From Amphibalanus amphitrite (Eukaryota; Arthropoda; Thecostraca; Balanomorpha; Balanidae): a stretch of DNA of 64,000 bases. This document shows positions 43,251-55,730 of this stretch, one piece after another (position 1 is the stretch's first letter; every line of letters starts with the position of its first letter). A program made the position numbers and the translations under genes. The DNA is taken from assembly GCF_019059575.1 (NCBI RefSeq), contig NW_024881982.1, positions 372,001 to 436,000 of the forward strand, given 5' to 3'. The notes under the pieces are model-generated. The model was not told the DNA's origin. It was given only the letters and a program-made list of their open reading frames with translations, and searched no databases.

Positions 43251-44797
43251 CACACACAGAAATATTGAGCGATGTCAAGTTCAATATACTCGTAAATAGT
43301 TCAAATAGCTTCAAAGTTCTGCTTCACTTAGTAAAATATCTTTAGTTTAAGTATTTTCGTGATAAATAAGCAAGGTATCCGTCGCACAACGCCATAATAA
43401 GTAAAGGCATCAGGATTTAGTTTGTTTTTATACGACGTTTATTGGTTAACTAATAAACATCGGCAGTTTTATTACACCACACAAGCATCTTTACGCAAAA
43501 CAGGATAATGTAACAGCATAACAGATGTTCAAATGCCTAACTGATATGTTTCCATGCAAAGCAAGTGTATCCATACGCGAGTGAGTGTTGTGTCACACTG
43601 GCAATTGCGGTACACATCCGGAGCACCGTTCGTTTACGTCAACCAGTGTAAATTTAGCGAAATTTTGAGCTATATGCTGACGGCGGCGGCGCCATTTTCG
43701 CAATCTGTCAGTTGTGCGCCGGGGACCGCGGGGGGCGGCGGGGGAGTGTTGTGGCTGCAGTGCGCAGAGTGGGTTTGCCCATTCTTGTGCGATCAGTGAG
43801 ATAAAACAGTGCTGTGGTGTTTATCTAGTTCGATAATAAGCTGAGTAATGAGTTAATAAGTGAATAACAAGTGAAATACTGCATTGTGGTCATCGTCTGA
43901 TAACTGCAATCAAGACCGAGTCTGAAATCTGAAGCGGAGCGACATTGGAGGAGCTGCTGGAAATTATCCAGCTTTGTCGGAGTGCTAAGGTGGGCTTGTA
44001 ATTTTTCAACTGAACTGCTGTCGTGTTATGAAAATAATGGATGCACTTTCATGCTTTTCTATAGGTTAATTAGGTATAGGTATGCTAATATTTTGCCAGA
44101 TAGGCAACAGATAACCGATGGCCAATTAAATGAACGATAATTTTGGCACAGTGAAGTAGTGCGTACAGATGACATATTTTTTATTTATTAATTACGGGCA
44201 GTTGACGGGAGACGGGCGGTGGCTGCGACCTGTAGCGGCGCCCATGCGTTGTGAAATATCAGCTTATATACATGATAAGGTATATACGCTAATCTAACTT
44301 TTTTTCCGTCAGATGTGATGTCGATTCTTAACAATAAACGACAAACAAACAAACGTGTTTGCAGCATGGGGTAGGCATTGAGCATCACAATGTTTCGTTG
44401 CATTTAGCTAGGCTCGCAGCTGGCGACAACGTCCCGCCGCGTGTTACTTGCGTTACAAATTTTGCGGGCCCAACATTAGCTTTACCAGAAAAAATCGTTA
44501 TAATAACCGTCATATTTGTGTAAATTTACCGCCATGAATTTGTGTACGATTACCACGCGAGTGTTCCTTTTGGTACTTTTTACCAAAAACACATATTTGT
44601 GCGTAAATGTAACGCGAGATCCGCGGTAAAGTTACACTGAAAGCGGTTCTCCTGCACAATAGTGAAGCACTTTGAAGCTAGCAAAACACACATATAAGTG
44701 TTCTTTAACCCAGAAAACAGAGTAATTTTACACCAAAAAAATGTTCCTTTTGGTACTTTCAATTACACCGTTTTTCCGCTCAATATTTCTGTGTGTG
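43251..44797. mobile_element. 1.55-kb non-autonomous DNA transposon, TA duplication
   Basis: Termini CACACACAGAAATATTGAGC are inverted, with TA at 43249-43250 and 44798-44799. No transposase frame is present. Subterminal copies of TTCCTTTTGGTAC occur on both strands. Removing it with one TA restores the Gypsy reading frame. Confidence 0.88.
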
Positions 44798-44799
44798 TA

Positions 44800-44893
44800 G
44801 GGAGTTTTTTGAGGCGCTGAAACGGTATTTATGCGAGAGTCCGGTGCTCCGGTACCCCGACTTCTCGGGTAAATATACCCATTTCATGTCTAC
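44800..44893 (+). pseudogene. Ty3/Gypsy pol remnant C
   Basis: Frame reads FFEALKRYLCESPVLRYPDF, which lies just before the RNase H TDAS motif. It ends at the LTR element's target duplication. Confidence 0.82.
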
Positions 44894-45235
44894 TGTAGCA
44901 CGCTACATCTTGACCATCTAACGTAGTATCTTTTCGGCACGGCCGGCCCGGTAACGCGCAGCTGAGCAGAGCGCTGCCGCACGCTTCCCTCCCTTGTCAT
45001 TATTCCTTCCCTCCTCCCACTAGTCCCCAGGTCCGCCCTCCCCAATCATTTCTCACTGTCCGCACAGAATGGGTCGCCATTAAACTCCAATTAAGACAAG
45101 CACCTCTGAAGACAGTCACATCAGGATGAGTCATTGGTAGTCATTACAAAGCAGCTGAAGCTACAAGCAAACGTCGGCACACTGTGAGACCACGCGCAGG
45201 CTTAAGGCACGTAGCACATTGGGTCTCACGTAGCC

Positions 45236-45628
45236 ATGGTAGCACAACAAGTGCGTCACACTGCAACGGAATCTGATGACCTTAGCAAACAGCCCCGAAA
45301 CAGACGTAGTTCAGGACGTCTCCACCGCGGACAGAAAGCGCTGTTGTCCGAAACAGACGTAGTTCAGGACGTCCCCACCGCGGACAGAAAGCGCTGTTCT
45401 ACGGACCCTCCAAACCAAGATGACGTCAGTGGGCGGAGCAAGAGTGACGTCACAAGGGGCGTTGCCGGCAGACGAAACGGAAGGAAACAAAAGTTTGAAT
45501 TATATGAAATTGAAGAATCAAAATTAAAACTCGAAAATCACAAACCTTTCGGGGATTGTTTTATGCCAGCGATCACTAAAATGCTAAAGCACTCAACACG
45601 AAGACGATTCGACGGCCAAAAATTGTAG
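45236..45628 (+). CDS. 130-codon open frame in 5' LTR, function unknown
   Basis: A basic, unrecognised open frame, MVAQQVRHTATESDD... to RRFDGQKL. It contains a 53-bp tandem duplication that repeats SETDVVQDVPTADRKRC-like residues. It lies upstream of the LTR TATA box, so LTR transcription would not include it in the 5' copy. Its preservation may simply reflect LTR youth. Confidence 0.25.
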   Translation: MVAQQVRHTATESDDLSKQPRNRRSSGRLHRGQKALLSETDVVQDVPTADRKRCSTDPPNQDDVSGRSKSDVTRGVAGRRNGRKQKFELYEIEESKLKLENHKPFGDCFMPAITKMLKHSTRRRFDGQKL

Positions 45629-45745
45629 GCACAGAGGAGCAAGGTGGCTAAAGAGGACAGAGAGCGCCATCTCACGGGCCCATCCACAAGAGGAAGGCAG
45701 AGGGAGATGACGGCGCAAGGGCGTGGCAGTCACCCCCCCCCCCAC

Positions 45746-45753
45746 TATAAAAG
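45746..45753 (+). promoter_or_regulatory. TATA box of 5' LTR
   Basis: TATAAAAG after a C-run. The likely LTR core promoter; the transcription start would lie about 30 nt downstream. Confidence 0.65.
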
Positions 45754-48700
45754 GGTGCGCCACCCAACCAGAAGAAGAGTCACAGTCGAGCAGCCGAGAG
45801 TCACAGTCCACAGCTGGAGCCGGAGACGCCATCTGGGAGCCGCCGTCAGTCCGGGGTCACCCGCGAGAAGCCTCTGCAGTTCGACCGACCAGAGCCGGAG
45901 GACAACCGCCGACGCTTGTGACCACACTGAGAACTCCAGAATGTGAGTGTTGTTGAAAAGTCTGCTCAATCCCAATCCTTGACCCCCCCCCCCTTTGCCC
46001 AGCCTGCGGTGCCGTGACGACTGCCAAACATTTTCGGTTGCCATAAAATGCACTCTCAATTGGAATTGGAAAACTTAAATTACTTTGAACTTATTGGTCC
46101 AGACACCCTAGTAGCATATTAGGATCTGAATTTCGAAGTCATGTCAGAGTCGCCAGCAAACCGTTATTGTCAGTTGGAGTTCACGATTAGGCCGAGAGCG
46201 AGATCCGAAAATTTACATAAGCAGCTCAGTGTCACGAACGCTGAAATTGATGACAGGATGCGTGACAGCGTTGAAATGTCTTTGTCTTCGGTCAAGCTGG
46301 TTTGTTCGATTTATTATGGGCGATAGCCAGGTGCGTTTTAAGGTTGGGAAGTTTGTGAAATTAAGGGTTTAGATTCGTGCTGTACTCACTAAAAGTTGCA
46401 TCGCGAAATCATTGGTAATATTGCTGGAGGAATTAATTGCGAAGTCGAAATCAATTATAGAACAGGTAAATACGGTTGAAAAGAAATGTAATGTTTTAAG
46501 GTGGCGACTGATTCATGCAATCGATCTATGAATATGGCTATGAGTTATGATTCTCGACGGATACGAATGCTTGATTTTACGGCGGAATTTCTTCTGTTAC
46601 TTAAGTGCAGAGTTGAGAGTAGTGGCTTGAGGCCTACGGTTTGACACTTTGCGACTTTAGATGGTCCTTGTACTTTGCGTCATTGAAATTGCGAAATGTC
46701 GAGTAATAGGTAGATGTAAGATGTAGAATGGTTTGTGGTTAGAACTAATATGCGACTAATATGATACCGATCGTTGTGCTTTTGTAGAATAAATACTAGA
46801 AAAGACCATCTTTGTTGGGGAACGATTAAATGGGACAGGAATTTAATTTTAAAAAAAAAACTTACGTGGAATGGAGCTGATGAGATGTCAAACAGGGAGA
46901 TATTGCAGCGATATTTTACCAGATTCACACTCACTGACACATTCGTTGAATCTACCCGGCCCGAAGAGACCGCACACACCAGTACTGCACCGCGAGTGAT
47001 GACGCGCCCATCGCGGCGCGGCCTTGACAACTGTCGACTGTCGACGCGGCGCCGGCCGGCGGCCGTGGTGATCGTCGTTCGCGACGCGGGACCGTGCGCC
47101 GCTAGATGGCACATGAGAGCAGCGTCGGGAGTGGAGCAGCGGCCACAGTAGGGCAGTGGGCTAACCGTAATTGGGGCGCGTGCGGTAGGTGAAGGTCATC
47201 GTATAGGAACATGGTTAGTTGTGGAAAGTTGCCACGGGATAAGAACGTAAATAGTTAATGCATAATTCTAAATACGACATGCTATGTAATATCTAGACTG
47301 CAGTTCGTTTGATGTGCATTGTTTACTGTTGATAGGATGATTTAAATTAGATTTCCTCTGAAAAGCTAGCGATCCGTATGACAATATTCTGGCATTCTAT
47401 AAAGATAAATTGTACCTATAGGTAACTAGTAGTCCATCAGAAACTGCCATCAGAAACTATCGAGCGAGTTTCAAGGAGTCATTTCATTTGAGCACTCAGT
47501 AATTTACTATGATACGGCGGTCATAACCAGACGACAGATCCGTGCGTACTAATTGGTTCTAGATCATCTGATCAAATCAAGAGCGGTTCAAGGTCTGCTA
47601 GGATTGTATACGAGAACTGATGATTAGGTTCACGCGTGCAGCAGCACTAAGGACTTGATATTAGGATTTGGTTTGGATAAATAATGCGTTTTTGTTCTTC
47701 GCGTTCTTGCGAGTTAGCGCCAATAACTACTCCACCAATATTGGCACAGGGCATTGTGAGGCACAGACGGCTTGTTTGCCCGTCTCCTATGGCGTAATGT
47801 TTACCAGCATGACTGTATGAGACACAGATGCACTTCTCTAAACCCACGTCCAGACCGGAATAATAAGAGGGACACACCGTCACGTACGCAGGGCATATGC
47901 ACGTTTTCCGCCAGTGGTACCGGCCACTGTTAATTTCCCGCCTAGGTAATACTGGGTAACGAGGCAGTGAGAGGTTTCTATGGCAGAGGGGAGGGGAAGA
48001 CTGGTACAGTGCAGTCGGAGAGTAAGTTGGAGCTATGCCAAAGGTAAGAAGCCGAGGGTCAGGGGTGAGTCACCCAAAGGGCGGATAAGGCAAGCTGTAG
48101 TGTCCCGAATAAGTCCTCATACTTATTTTGTAAAGGTACCTTAATCGGTACTGGACAGCCTCAGGGGAGGGAAAGATGTACTCCAGGACACGTAAGGCCT
48201 TGAAAGTAAATCCCAGGGTTTAAGGAGAGTTCCTGAGGAGAGTTCCAGGATATGAACGGTGGTCCCTGGGTCGTGAACGGAGGTGTTACACGCGGACCGG
48301 AAGAGGGCATAGGTAATCTCTCCCGGATAGAGAGATAAGTCGGATGTAAATCGCGTATACCGTAAAGTGGGGCTATTTGAGACAGTGGGGCTATTTGAGA
48401 CAGTAAGGTAGTGGTTTAGTAAAATCGCTGTAAAATGAAAACCGTTTGATGTTTTTTCGTCATTTATGCTTAGGCTGACGCGGAATTGAACAGTGAATGC
48501 TCTGAATAACCTTGCTGAAAATTTCGAAAAGTTCTGAAAGAAATTTGGCATAAAATACGAAATACAGAAAAACGCACAATTTAAGTTGCTCGAAAAGGAC
48601 CCCTACCTGCAGCTTAACAAAGTTGAAGTTTTAATAGCTTGGCCACTGGATCTATCGTTACTACCTTTTTACTTATAGGCTAAGCACATTTTTCATGAAA

Positions 48701-49464
48701 ATATTATATATTGTTAACGGTACTGCCGATTACGTAACCCATTGTCTCAGAATCCCGATGATGCCCACCTGGTCAAACCTCAACGGTTATGCCAAATAGC
48801 TGATGATAATGGTGATGCGATGCACCCGAGAAGATTTTTTTTTTCTAACTACACCGCCACCCATTAATAGGTGACCAGGAGTGCCCCCTCCCTCAGCCCA
48901 GCGACTCACAGAACCTTACTTTACCACCAGAGAAAACATAAAAATGGCAAAGTCGCGGCACTCCCTGCTAAGAAACGGAAAACAACTCAGAATAAGCAAC
49001 CAGTCGGTAAGAGGAAGTCTGGTTAGTTAGAAGAAAAAAAAAAACAGGGCAAAAGATGTCCCCGCTGAAAGCAGCGGGAGACTAAATCACTACTTCCATT
49101 ACTATGTTTTATGATGTAAAAGAACACTCATTCAGGGTTAGTAAAGGGACACATACATACATACAAAGCACAGGTTCTGGTCAGTATTCTGCAAAAGGTC
49201 ATGTGTGACCGGATGAACCCTTCCAGCTAAGCAGAGCTTGTTGCTGGTCGGGGTCACCGGTCACAACGCCGTAAGGGTGGGTTCGGTGTAAGCCGGTGTA
49301 AGCCACAGTGACTATGGCTGACAGGCTACGCCACACGAGTAGGTGTTTGGAGGAATTGAACAAAAAACTACAACGTGATACAACGCATGCATATTATTCT
49401 ATTTGAAAGTACCTTATTTATTTGCATATTTTACTATTGATTATTGATCTTATGTAAACAAAAG

Positions 49465-51210
49465 CTACACAGGGTGTTCTAGGAAATACTCCTTACTTAT
49501 TTTCTTTACTTGTACTTTGGACATGTTGATAATGCATTGAGTGTTGAATTGAGTTGCCATAATTTTATTCCAGATGCGAGGCCCAAGCCATGTTACATTA
49601 CGAGTGCAGTATAACCTTTTTATAAATGGTTCAATGAACTGTTGACGATTTCTGGTCCTTGAATCGCTAGGGTCACTAAGGGTAAATAATCCACCAACAG
49701 ATGATGGGAGAGAAAAAGAAAGTTTTCTGTGCATTAAGATAATAGCCTGCTGTTTTGCTATATTATGAACTTTGAGAAGCTTAAGGCTTTTGAAAATTTC
49801 CTCTGTGTGTGCTAAACGATGCTGATGAGTAATAATACGAATGGCTCGCTTCTGAAGCAACTCAATTTTGTTCAAGTAAGAAGGAAATGTGAATCCCCAC
49901 ACCACACAACAATAATTGATATATGGTAAGACCAGTGAATTGTACAAAAGAGTTAGCAAATGAGTATCAAGGAAAAATTTTGCTCTGCTCATTACCCCAA
50001 TGTTACGACTGATAACTGTTGTTAAGTGGTCAATATGGAGATTCCATTTAAGGTTCGGATCTATTATCATTCCTAAGTACTTGACTGATTGAACAGCCTC
50101 AATAGGATCACCATTTAATGTTACGTTAAGTTCTGCTGGATTGAGTGTATTATTGTAGATTTGATACACTGTTTTCTTTGTGTTAAGGCTAAGTTTATTT
50201 GCTTGCAACCACGTGCATATAATGGGCAATTCAACATCAATCATATTTTGAAGCTGGAACACAGTTCCACTTTCAAAGATGAAGACCGTATCATCTGCAT
50301 ACAGTAAACATTGTGCTGTTTTACAAATATTTGGAAGATCATTTACATAAAGTAAGAAAAGCAAAGGACCAAGAATGGAGCCCTGGGGTACACCAATGTT
50401 AACATTTTCTATTGAAGATCTTGCACTGTTATATTCTACACACTGTTTTCTATTAGTAAGGTAAGATTCTATCAGGCTAAGTGCTTGCTCAACAATGCCA
50501 TATTTGCTACATTTTCTTATTAGTATGTCATGATCTACAGTATCAAATGCTTTTTTTAAATCGATGTACAGAGCTATGGCAATGTTGCCTTTTTCAAATA
50601 CTTTCATTATTGTATCCTGCAGGAGAAGTATGGGCATATATGTTGAAAGTGACTTTTGAAAGCCAAATTGGCTAGCAGACAATATATTATGTTGCAGGAG
50701 ATATTCCATGAGTCTTTTGTGAATTATCTTTTCAACAAGTTTTGAGATATAAGGCAAAATACTTATTGGTCTATAGTTACACATGCTGCTTTTGTTGCCA
50801 GCTTTGTAAATAGGTTTGACAACTGCAATTTTCATGTTTTCTGGGAAGATACCTTTTTCCAAGCAGAGATTAACCAAGTGCACAAGTTCAGGTATTATTG
50901 TAGAGTAGGTAGACTTGAATATCTTTGCATTTATACCATCTATACCTGAGCCAACATTTTTCATGGCTTTGATGATCGAGTTTAGCTCAGCTGAATTAGT
51001 AGGCTCAAATTTGGATATATGCTCAGCATGATCACTTATTATATAACTTAAAGGGTCAGTGTTACTTGGAGGAATTTCATTTTTCAGTTTTTCACATATT
51101 GAAATGAAGTATTTGTTAAATGAAGCAGCTATGTCATTTTCATCATCCAGTTGTGTACCATTTTCATTGACAAAGCTACTGGGCAAGGACTGCCTACTGC
51201 ATCCTCCCAT
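49465..51210 (-). pseudogene. LINE reverse transcriptase
   Basis: 581-codon frame with all major RT blocks: NYRPISILPYISKLVEKIIH, YIDLKKAFDTVDHDIL, GVPQGSILGPLLFLLYVNDL, catalytic LLYADDTVF and VKYLGMIIDPNLKW, plus a C-terminal thumb. Closest in style to jockey/CR1/Daphne elements of arthropods. RT is intact in frame, but the element cannot be autonomous without the full endonuclease and 5' end. Confidence 0.9.
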
Positions 51211-51964
51211 GGCACATTTTTTTCAAAAGCTCCCACATTTTCTTGGAGTTAGATTTATTTTCTTGAAATTGATTTTGGAAATAATTTTTCTTTGCTACTT
51301 TTATGATAATGTTAAGGCAGTTCCTATGCCTATTGTAGGCAAGCTTATTCTCTGTGGTTGGGTTTTTATTTTTTTCTTTGTACAAAAACACTCTCCTATT
51401 GATAGATGTTAGTATTGCTGGAGTTATCCAGGGTTTTATAGCTTTACTTTTCCTTGTGCATTTTATTTCAGTGCTAAACATCTTTATTCCTGAGGAGTAT
51501 GCATCTATGAGAATGTTTGAGGCAATGTCTGGGTCTGTAGTTTGTGAGAAATTTCGCAGATGCTCAGTAATATAGTCTTTGAGATTGTCCATTCTGTTTT
51601 CATTGAAGATGAGCTTATAAGTATCATGTCTTTTGGCATCTTTGTGAGGGTAAGAGCAGGTAAAGATAGGAAAGTGATCAGAGAGATCTTCATATATAAT
51701 CCCAGAGCAGGAGACCAGTTCAATATTGTTGCAAAAAATATTATCAAGCAGAGAACCCCTTTCATCAGAGATTCTTGTTGTTTTAAAGATAGTTGGCCAG
51801 AAGCCATGAAAAGCAAGTGTATTGAAGAATTCTAATGTTTTGTTATTATTTGCAATATTGAAGAGGTCATGGTTAAAGTCACCTGCCAGGAAGGTTGTCT
51901 TATTCTCATGATTTATATTCTCAAGCAACGATTCAAGTTCACAACAAAAAATGTCACTGTCCAA
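51194..51964 (-). pseudogene. LINE endonuclease, C-terminal part
   Basis: 256-codon frame with LAGDFNHDLFN and SDHFPIFTC, two signature blocks of APE-type LINE endonucleases, then the endonuclease-RT linker. The N-terminal catalytic half is missing, and the frame overlaps the RT frame by 17 nt in a different register, so a frameshift separates them. Confidence 0.88.
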
Positions 51965-54161
51965 GTCTGGAGGTTTGTATATAGCTCCAACAATGCATGT
52001 TGGATAACTATCGACTTGGCATTCTATGATAACTGATTGAGTACATTGTAGGGTTAATCTGACTTACCGCCATCTTCCTGAGTGCATCGAACGTTCGACA
52101 TAAGCAACACCGGCGAATCGGTCGTGGTCATAAACGTGCAGTGGGTTCATAGTAGGTACTTTTAACAGCAAGCAATATTTACATGTTCGTAGTGTAGCAT
52201 AATGACCATTTAGCTGGTGACCAAACTAGTTATTCTGATGAATATGTACTTAAAATGTGCTTCATCAGTCACTGACTCAGTCGACAATCAACATATGTCT
52301 ACCTTGGTTGACCAAAAAACACCATTGAAGGTCACTTAACACATGAACGTAGGTACTGTTAGATGAGCCTATCCAAGTACTTGATGTGGTAGGGTAACCG
52401 GCCAATTGATACAGCATGCAGCGATTGAGGAAAATCGGCATAAAATCAAAACCGTTTAACATTTTTCTGTTATTTCTTCGCATGGAGATGTACAATGGAA
52501 CAAGCAATCATGCAGACCATTCACTTAAATGTTTTGGGAAATCTTTTGCCTTGTTTCATTCATTACGGTGTGCTTCATAAGCTAGCAAGGCTGTCTCAAA
52601 TAGCCCCACCGACTTTCGGTATATCTGTTTTCACGTCACCAGGGCTATATACAAAAACTTACTTTCAAAATTTTACTGTCGTTGACTTTAAAATAGTCCT
52701 TGATAATGATCCTGTCATTTTGAAAGCATAAGGTCACATCATATTATAACCTTGGCATAAAGTGATGCAATTTTATACCCTACCGAAATGAAGTGTTCTA
52801 CGAAAAAGGAAAAGATTCAATAAAAAGGACATGTAACAGTCTTTGCAAAAACAATTTTTTGTCAAAATGATCAAAATTTAATTTCCAATTGTATGGCGTT
52901 TAAAAAATTATCTCTAGCGTGACCGATTTTCTTCAATTTCTTTGCAACTAAAACTGTCTCAAATAGCCCCACCCTATGGGGCTATTTGAGACAGGCTTTA
53001 ACTAAACAAATAGCCTTAATCAGTATTACTAGATTAACCAAAATGCACCTATATGAAAGAGTTCACAGAGAACTACATTTTTGCAATTTACATGCTATAA
53101 CAAATATGAACCGTCTTAAAGGGAGAGGCCAAAAACTGTAAAATCCGTTTCAAATAGCCCCACTTTACGGTATGTGTACCATAAGTCTATCGGACGTGTA
53201 GTGAATCGCATAAATTAGTAGGGTGGATATTTCTGTAATTATTTTGGACGGCCCTGCGATAAGTATCTTTGTCGCCGGTTAGCGGAGCATGCATAAGGAT
53301 TTCGTAAAGAGACATTTATCTCGCCGGGGAGATCGCTATTAGTCCGGCACCTAACACCATCGGAGGGAATTTGAGGGGCGCTAAATAAATTTGGGTGAAT
53401 ATATGACGAACGAATGTAGAGAGAGGATGAGAGTGAGAATGGTAAAGGATGAATCTTAGGATAAGGCCGATGGGAGTTTAGCGAAGCTCAGTTAGGACAG
53501 TCAAACTAATGACCCTCGAGGGCAACTAAACTATAGCAACGCTAATACGAATTAAGTGGGAAATTTTCGTAATGGGGAGGCCAGTGATATAGGAATGGGT
53601 GACTGGACGAATGATCACATTCAATTAATCAATGTAATTACCACCCATATGTTTGGCAGTGGTCATCGGGACTTCGAATGCCCTGTCCTTCACCTGCCCA
53701 ACTGTGCCGCAAACCCAGCTGATCGGATCCCTCTATCCCTAATCCGAGCAGTGAAGAAGCATCTCGTGCATCATGGTCTATACAATGAACAGAATCATCA
53801 AGCCTCTAAATTAAAAGCATCTTCCATCAGATGTATTTGTACGCAAGGTGGATCTGTATCTACATCTCTCCCAGGTGGACGTCATCTCAAGATCTCTATC
53901 TGGATACCTACATCTCTCTCTCTCTCTCAGGTGGATCTTCATCACCATCTGGATCCCTCTCTATAGCTATCTCAGGATCTCTTCAACGACTCTCAAGCTC
54001 CCCTGTATCACAAGCTCTACTATCGAGTTCATTACAACAGCAAATTGTTATCTGTTCTTCTACAACCAACTGAATTCAGAGGACCGCGGTGCTGGATCAA
54101 CCGCGAAGATACAGCTTTTTATTCTTACTCTTCCCTCTCCTTTAATTCCCCTCGCTACAAA

Positions 54162-54179
54162 TGGCGCCCAACGTGGGGC
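54162..54179 (+). other. primer-binding site, tRNA-Lys1,2 type
   Basis: TGGCGCCCAACGTGGGGC, an exact match to the classical Lys1,2 primer-binding site, positioned 2 nt after the LTR's terminal CA. Confidence 0.92.
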
Positions 54180-54278
54180 TTTGATAATTCTCAAATTGTG
54201 AAGCTGGTAGACTGGCACAAGCCGCCGAACCCGAGGTTGATGAACTGGAAGTCAACGGTACGGAGAAGAAGAAGAAGT

Positions 54279-54560
54279 TGAAGAATTGAGCAGGTGTTCG
54301 AAATACTGACAGCAGTGGAAATGAACGTGCTGCAGGGGTCGAGGTGAAGGAAGAGGATGAGCTAAAGGAAGCTGTGTGAAGATGATGAAGCTTATGATGG
54401 TGGCTGATGACAGGGAAATTGAAGAATTGGGCAGGTGTTCGAAATACTGACAGCAGTGGAAATGAACGTGCTGCAGGGGTCGACGTGAAGGAAGAGGATG
54501 AGCTAAAGAAAGCTGTGTGAAGATGATGAAACTTATGATGGTGACTGATGAGAGGAAGCG
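54279..54560 (+). repeat. 141-bp tandem duplication in LARD interior
   Basis: GAAGAATTG(A/G)GCAGGTGTTC to GATGATGAA(G/A)CTTATGATG appears twice. Confidence 0.88.
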
Positions 54561-54964
54561 GTCTTACGAATACTGAAAAGGACATAGAAGAAGTTGTTGA
54601 AGATAAGATAAGGAAATGAAGCTGTCTCATGAAACAAAGGATCAGACTAGAAGTCAGGCCGAAAATGAAACTTGAAAATTGTTTGCATCAGCATATCAAT
54701 TCTTCTACGTTCTGCTGTACAACAAGTACAAGTCAAGATCAGCTGCTGTATTGCAAAGGAGAGCTCGAACTTTCTAGAGTATTGATGGTAAGAGGACAGC
54801 AATATCAAAAGCAGAAGAGGAAGAAGAACGGGAGGAATGCTCGTGTCGTACTGAATCAAAATCAAACACGGTCGTCTTCACAACACAGCCAAGGCGATGA
54901 TCAAGTTGGTGAACGAGGAGAGGGTGCCAGGATGCTGCAAGACCAACTGCCAAACGATCTATTC

Positions 54965-55730
54965 AGATGGGCTGCTGCAGAGATCACCCACCTGGGCTGC
55001 TGCAAAGGCTGTCACCTGGTCCGCCGAAAGGTCGCTACCTGAGCTGCCACGGAGGATGCACTAACCACCCGTGCTACCACAAAGGTCGCCACCCGGGCTG
55101 CCGCGGAGGTCACCGAATCGGACTGCCTTGGAGGCCGCCCACACTTGAGCTGCCAGGGAAGTCGCCTACCTGAGCTACCACGGAAGCTGTCACGGGTCTG
55201 CCACGATGGTCACCCAACCAGGCCGCCACGGGGGATGCATTGCCATCGCGTGCTGCCTCGGGGGTCACTCACCTGAGCTGCCGCGGAAGTCGCCTACCTG
55301 AGCTACCACGGAGGCTGTCACCGGGTCTGCCACGAGGGTCACCTACCTGGGCTGCCATGGAGGTCGCCCACCCGAGCTGCCACGGAGCCTGCCATCCGGG
55401 CGGCCACGGAGGTCGCGGCAGGGTCTGCCATGGAGGTCGCCTACCCGGACTGCCACGGAGGACATCCACCTGGGCTGCCACGTAGGCTGCCCACACGGGC
55501 CGCCGTGCAAGCTGCCCACCCGGGCTGCCATATAGGCCGCCGTCCAGGCTGCTGTGGAAGCCCCCCCCCCCACCCTGGCTGCCGTGGAGGCCGCCCCACC
55601 CAGGCTGCCATGGCAGGCTGCCACCCGGGCTGCCGTGAAGGCTGCCCACCCGGGGCTGCCATGGAGGCTGCCACCCGAACTGCTGTGGAGGCCGCCCACC
55701 TGGGCTGCTATAGAGGTCTTCGCCCTCCTG
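54965..55730 (+). repeat. ~27-bp minisatellite in LARD interior
   Basis: Irregular units of GGCTGCCACGGAGGTCGCC and CACCCGGGCTGCC over about 770 bp, open in several frames on both strands because of composition. Confidence 0.88.

Larger units (their letters stand above)
49030..52058 (-). mobile_element. 5'-truncated jockey/CR1-type LINE
   Basis: Minus-strand sequence runs from mid-endonuclease to a 3' UTR. The first recognisable residues are near 52050 (VGAIYKPPDLDSDIF), with an in-frame stop just before. The 3' boundary is uncertain: it may extend to a T-run at about 48836, which is a poly(A) on the minus strand. No target duplication could be matched. Confidence 0.8.
48360..53170. mobile_element. 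4.8-kb TA-flanked inverted-terminal element holding a LINE
   Basis: Ends CCGTAAAGTGGGGCTATTTG are inverted, with TA at 48358-48359 and 53171-53172. The uninterrupted 3' LTR shows exactly one TA at this site. Internal copies of GGGGCTATTTGAGACAG lie at about 48379, 52592-52606 and 52955-52995, the last as a palindrome. There is no transposase frame. Probably a Tc1/mariner/pogo-type non-autonomous element that later received the LINE. Confidence 0.85.
44894..54159 (+). repeat. 5' LTR, interrupted
   Basis: Matches 58256-62697 throughout except for the 4.8-kb insertion at 48360-53170 and small indels. Confidence 0.92.

Noticed and set aside
48836..52080. LINE target-site duplication
   Set aside because: Flanks beside the T-run and beside the 5' truncation have no convincing direct match.
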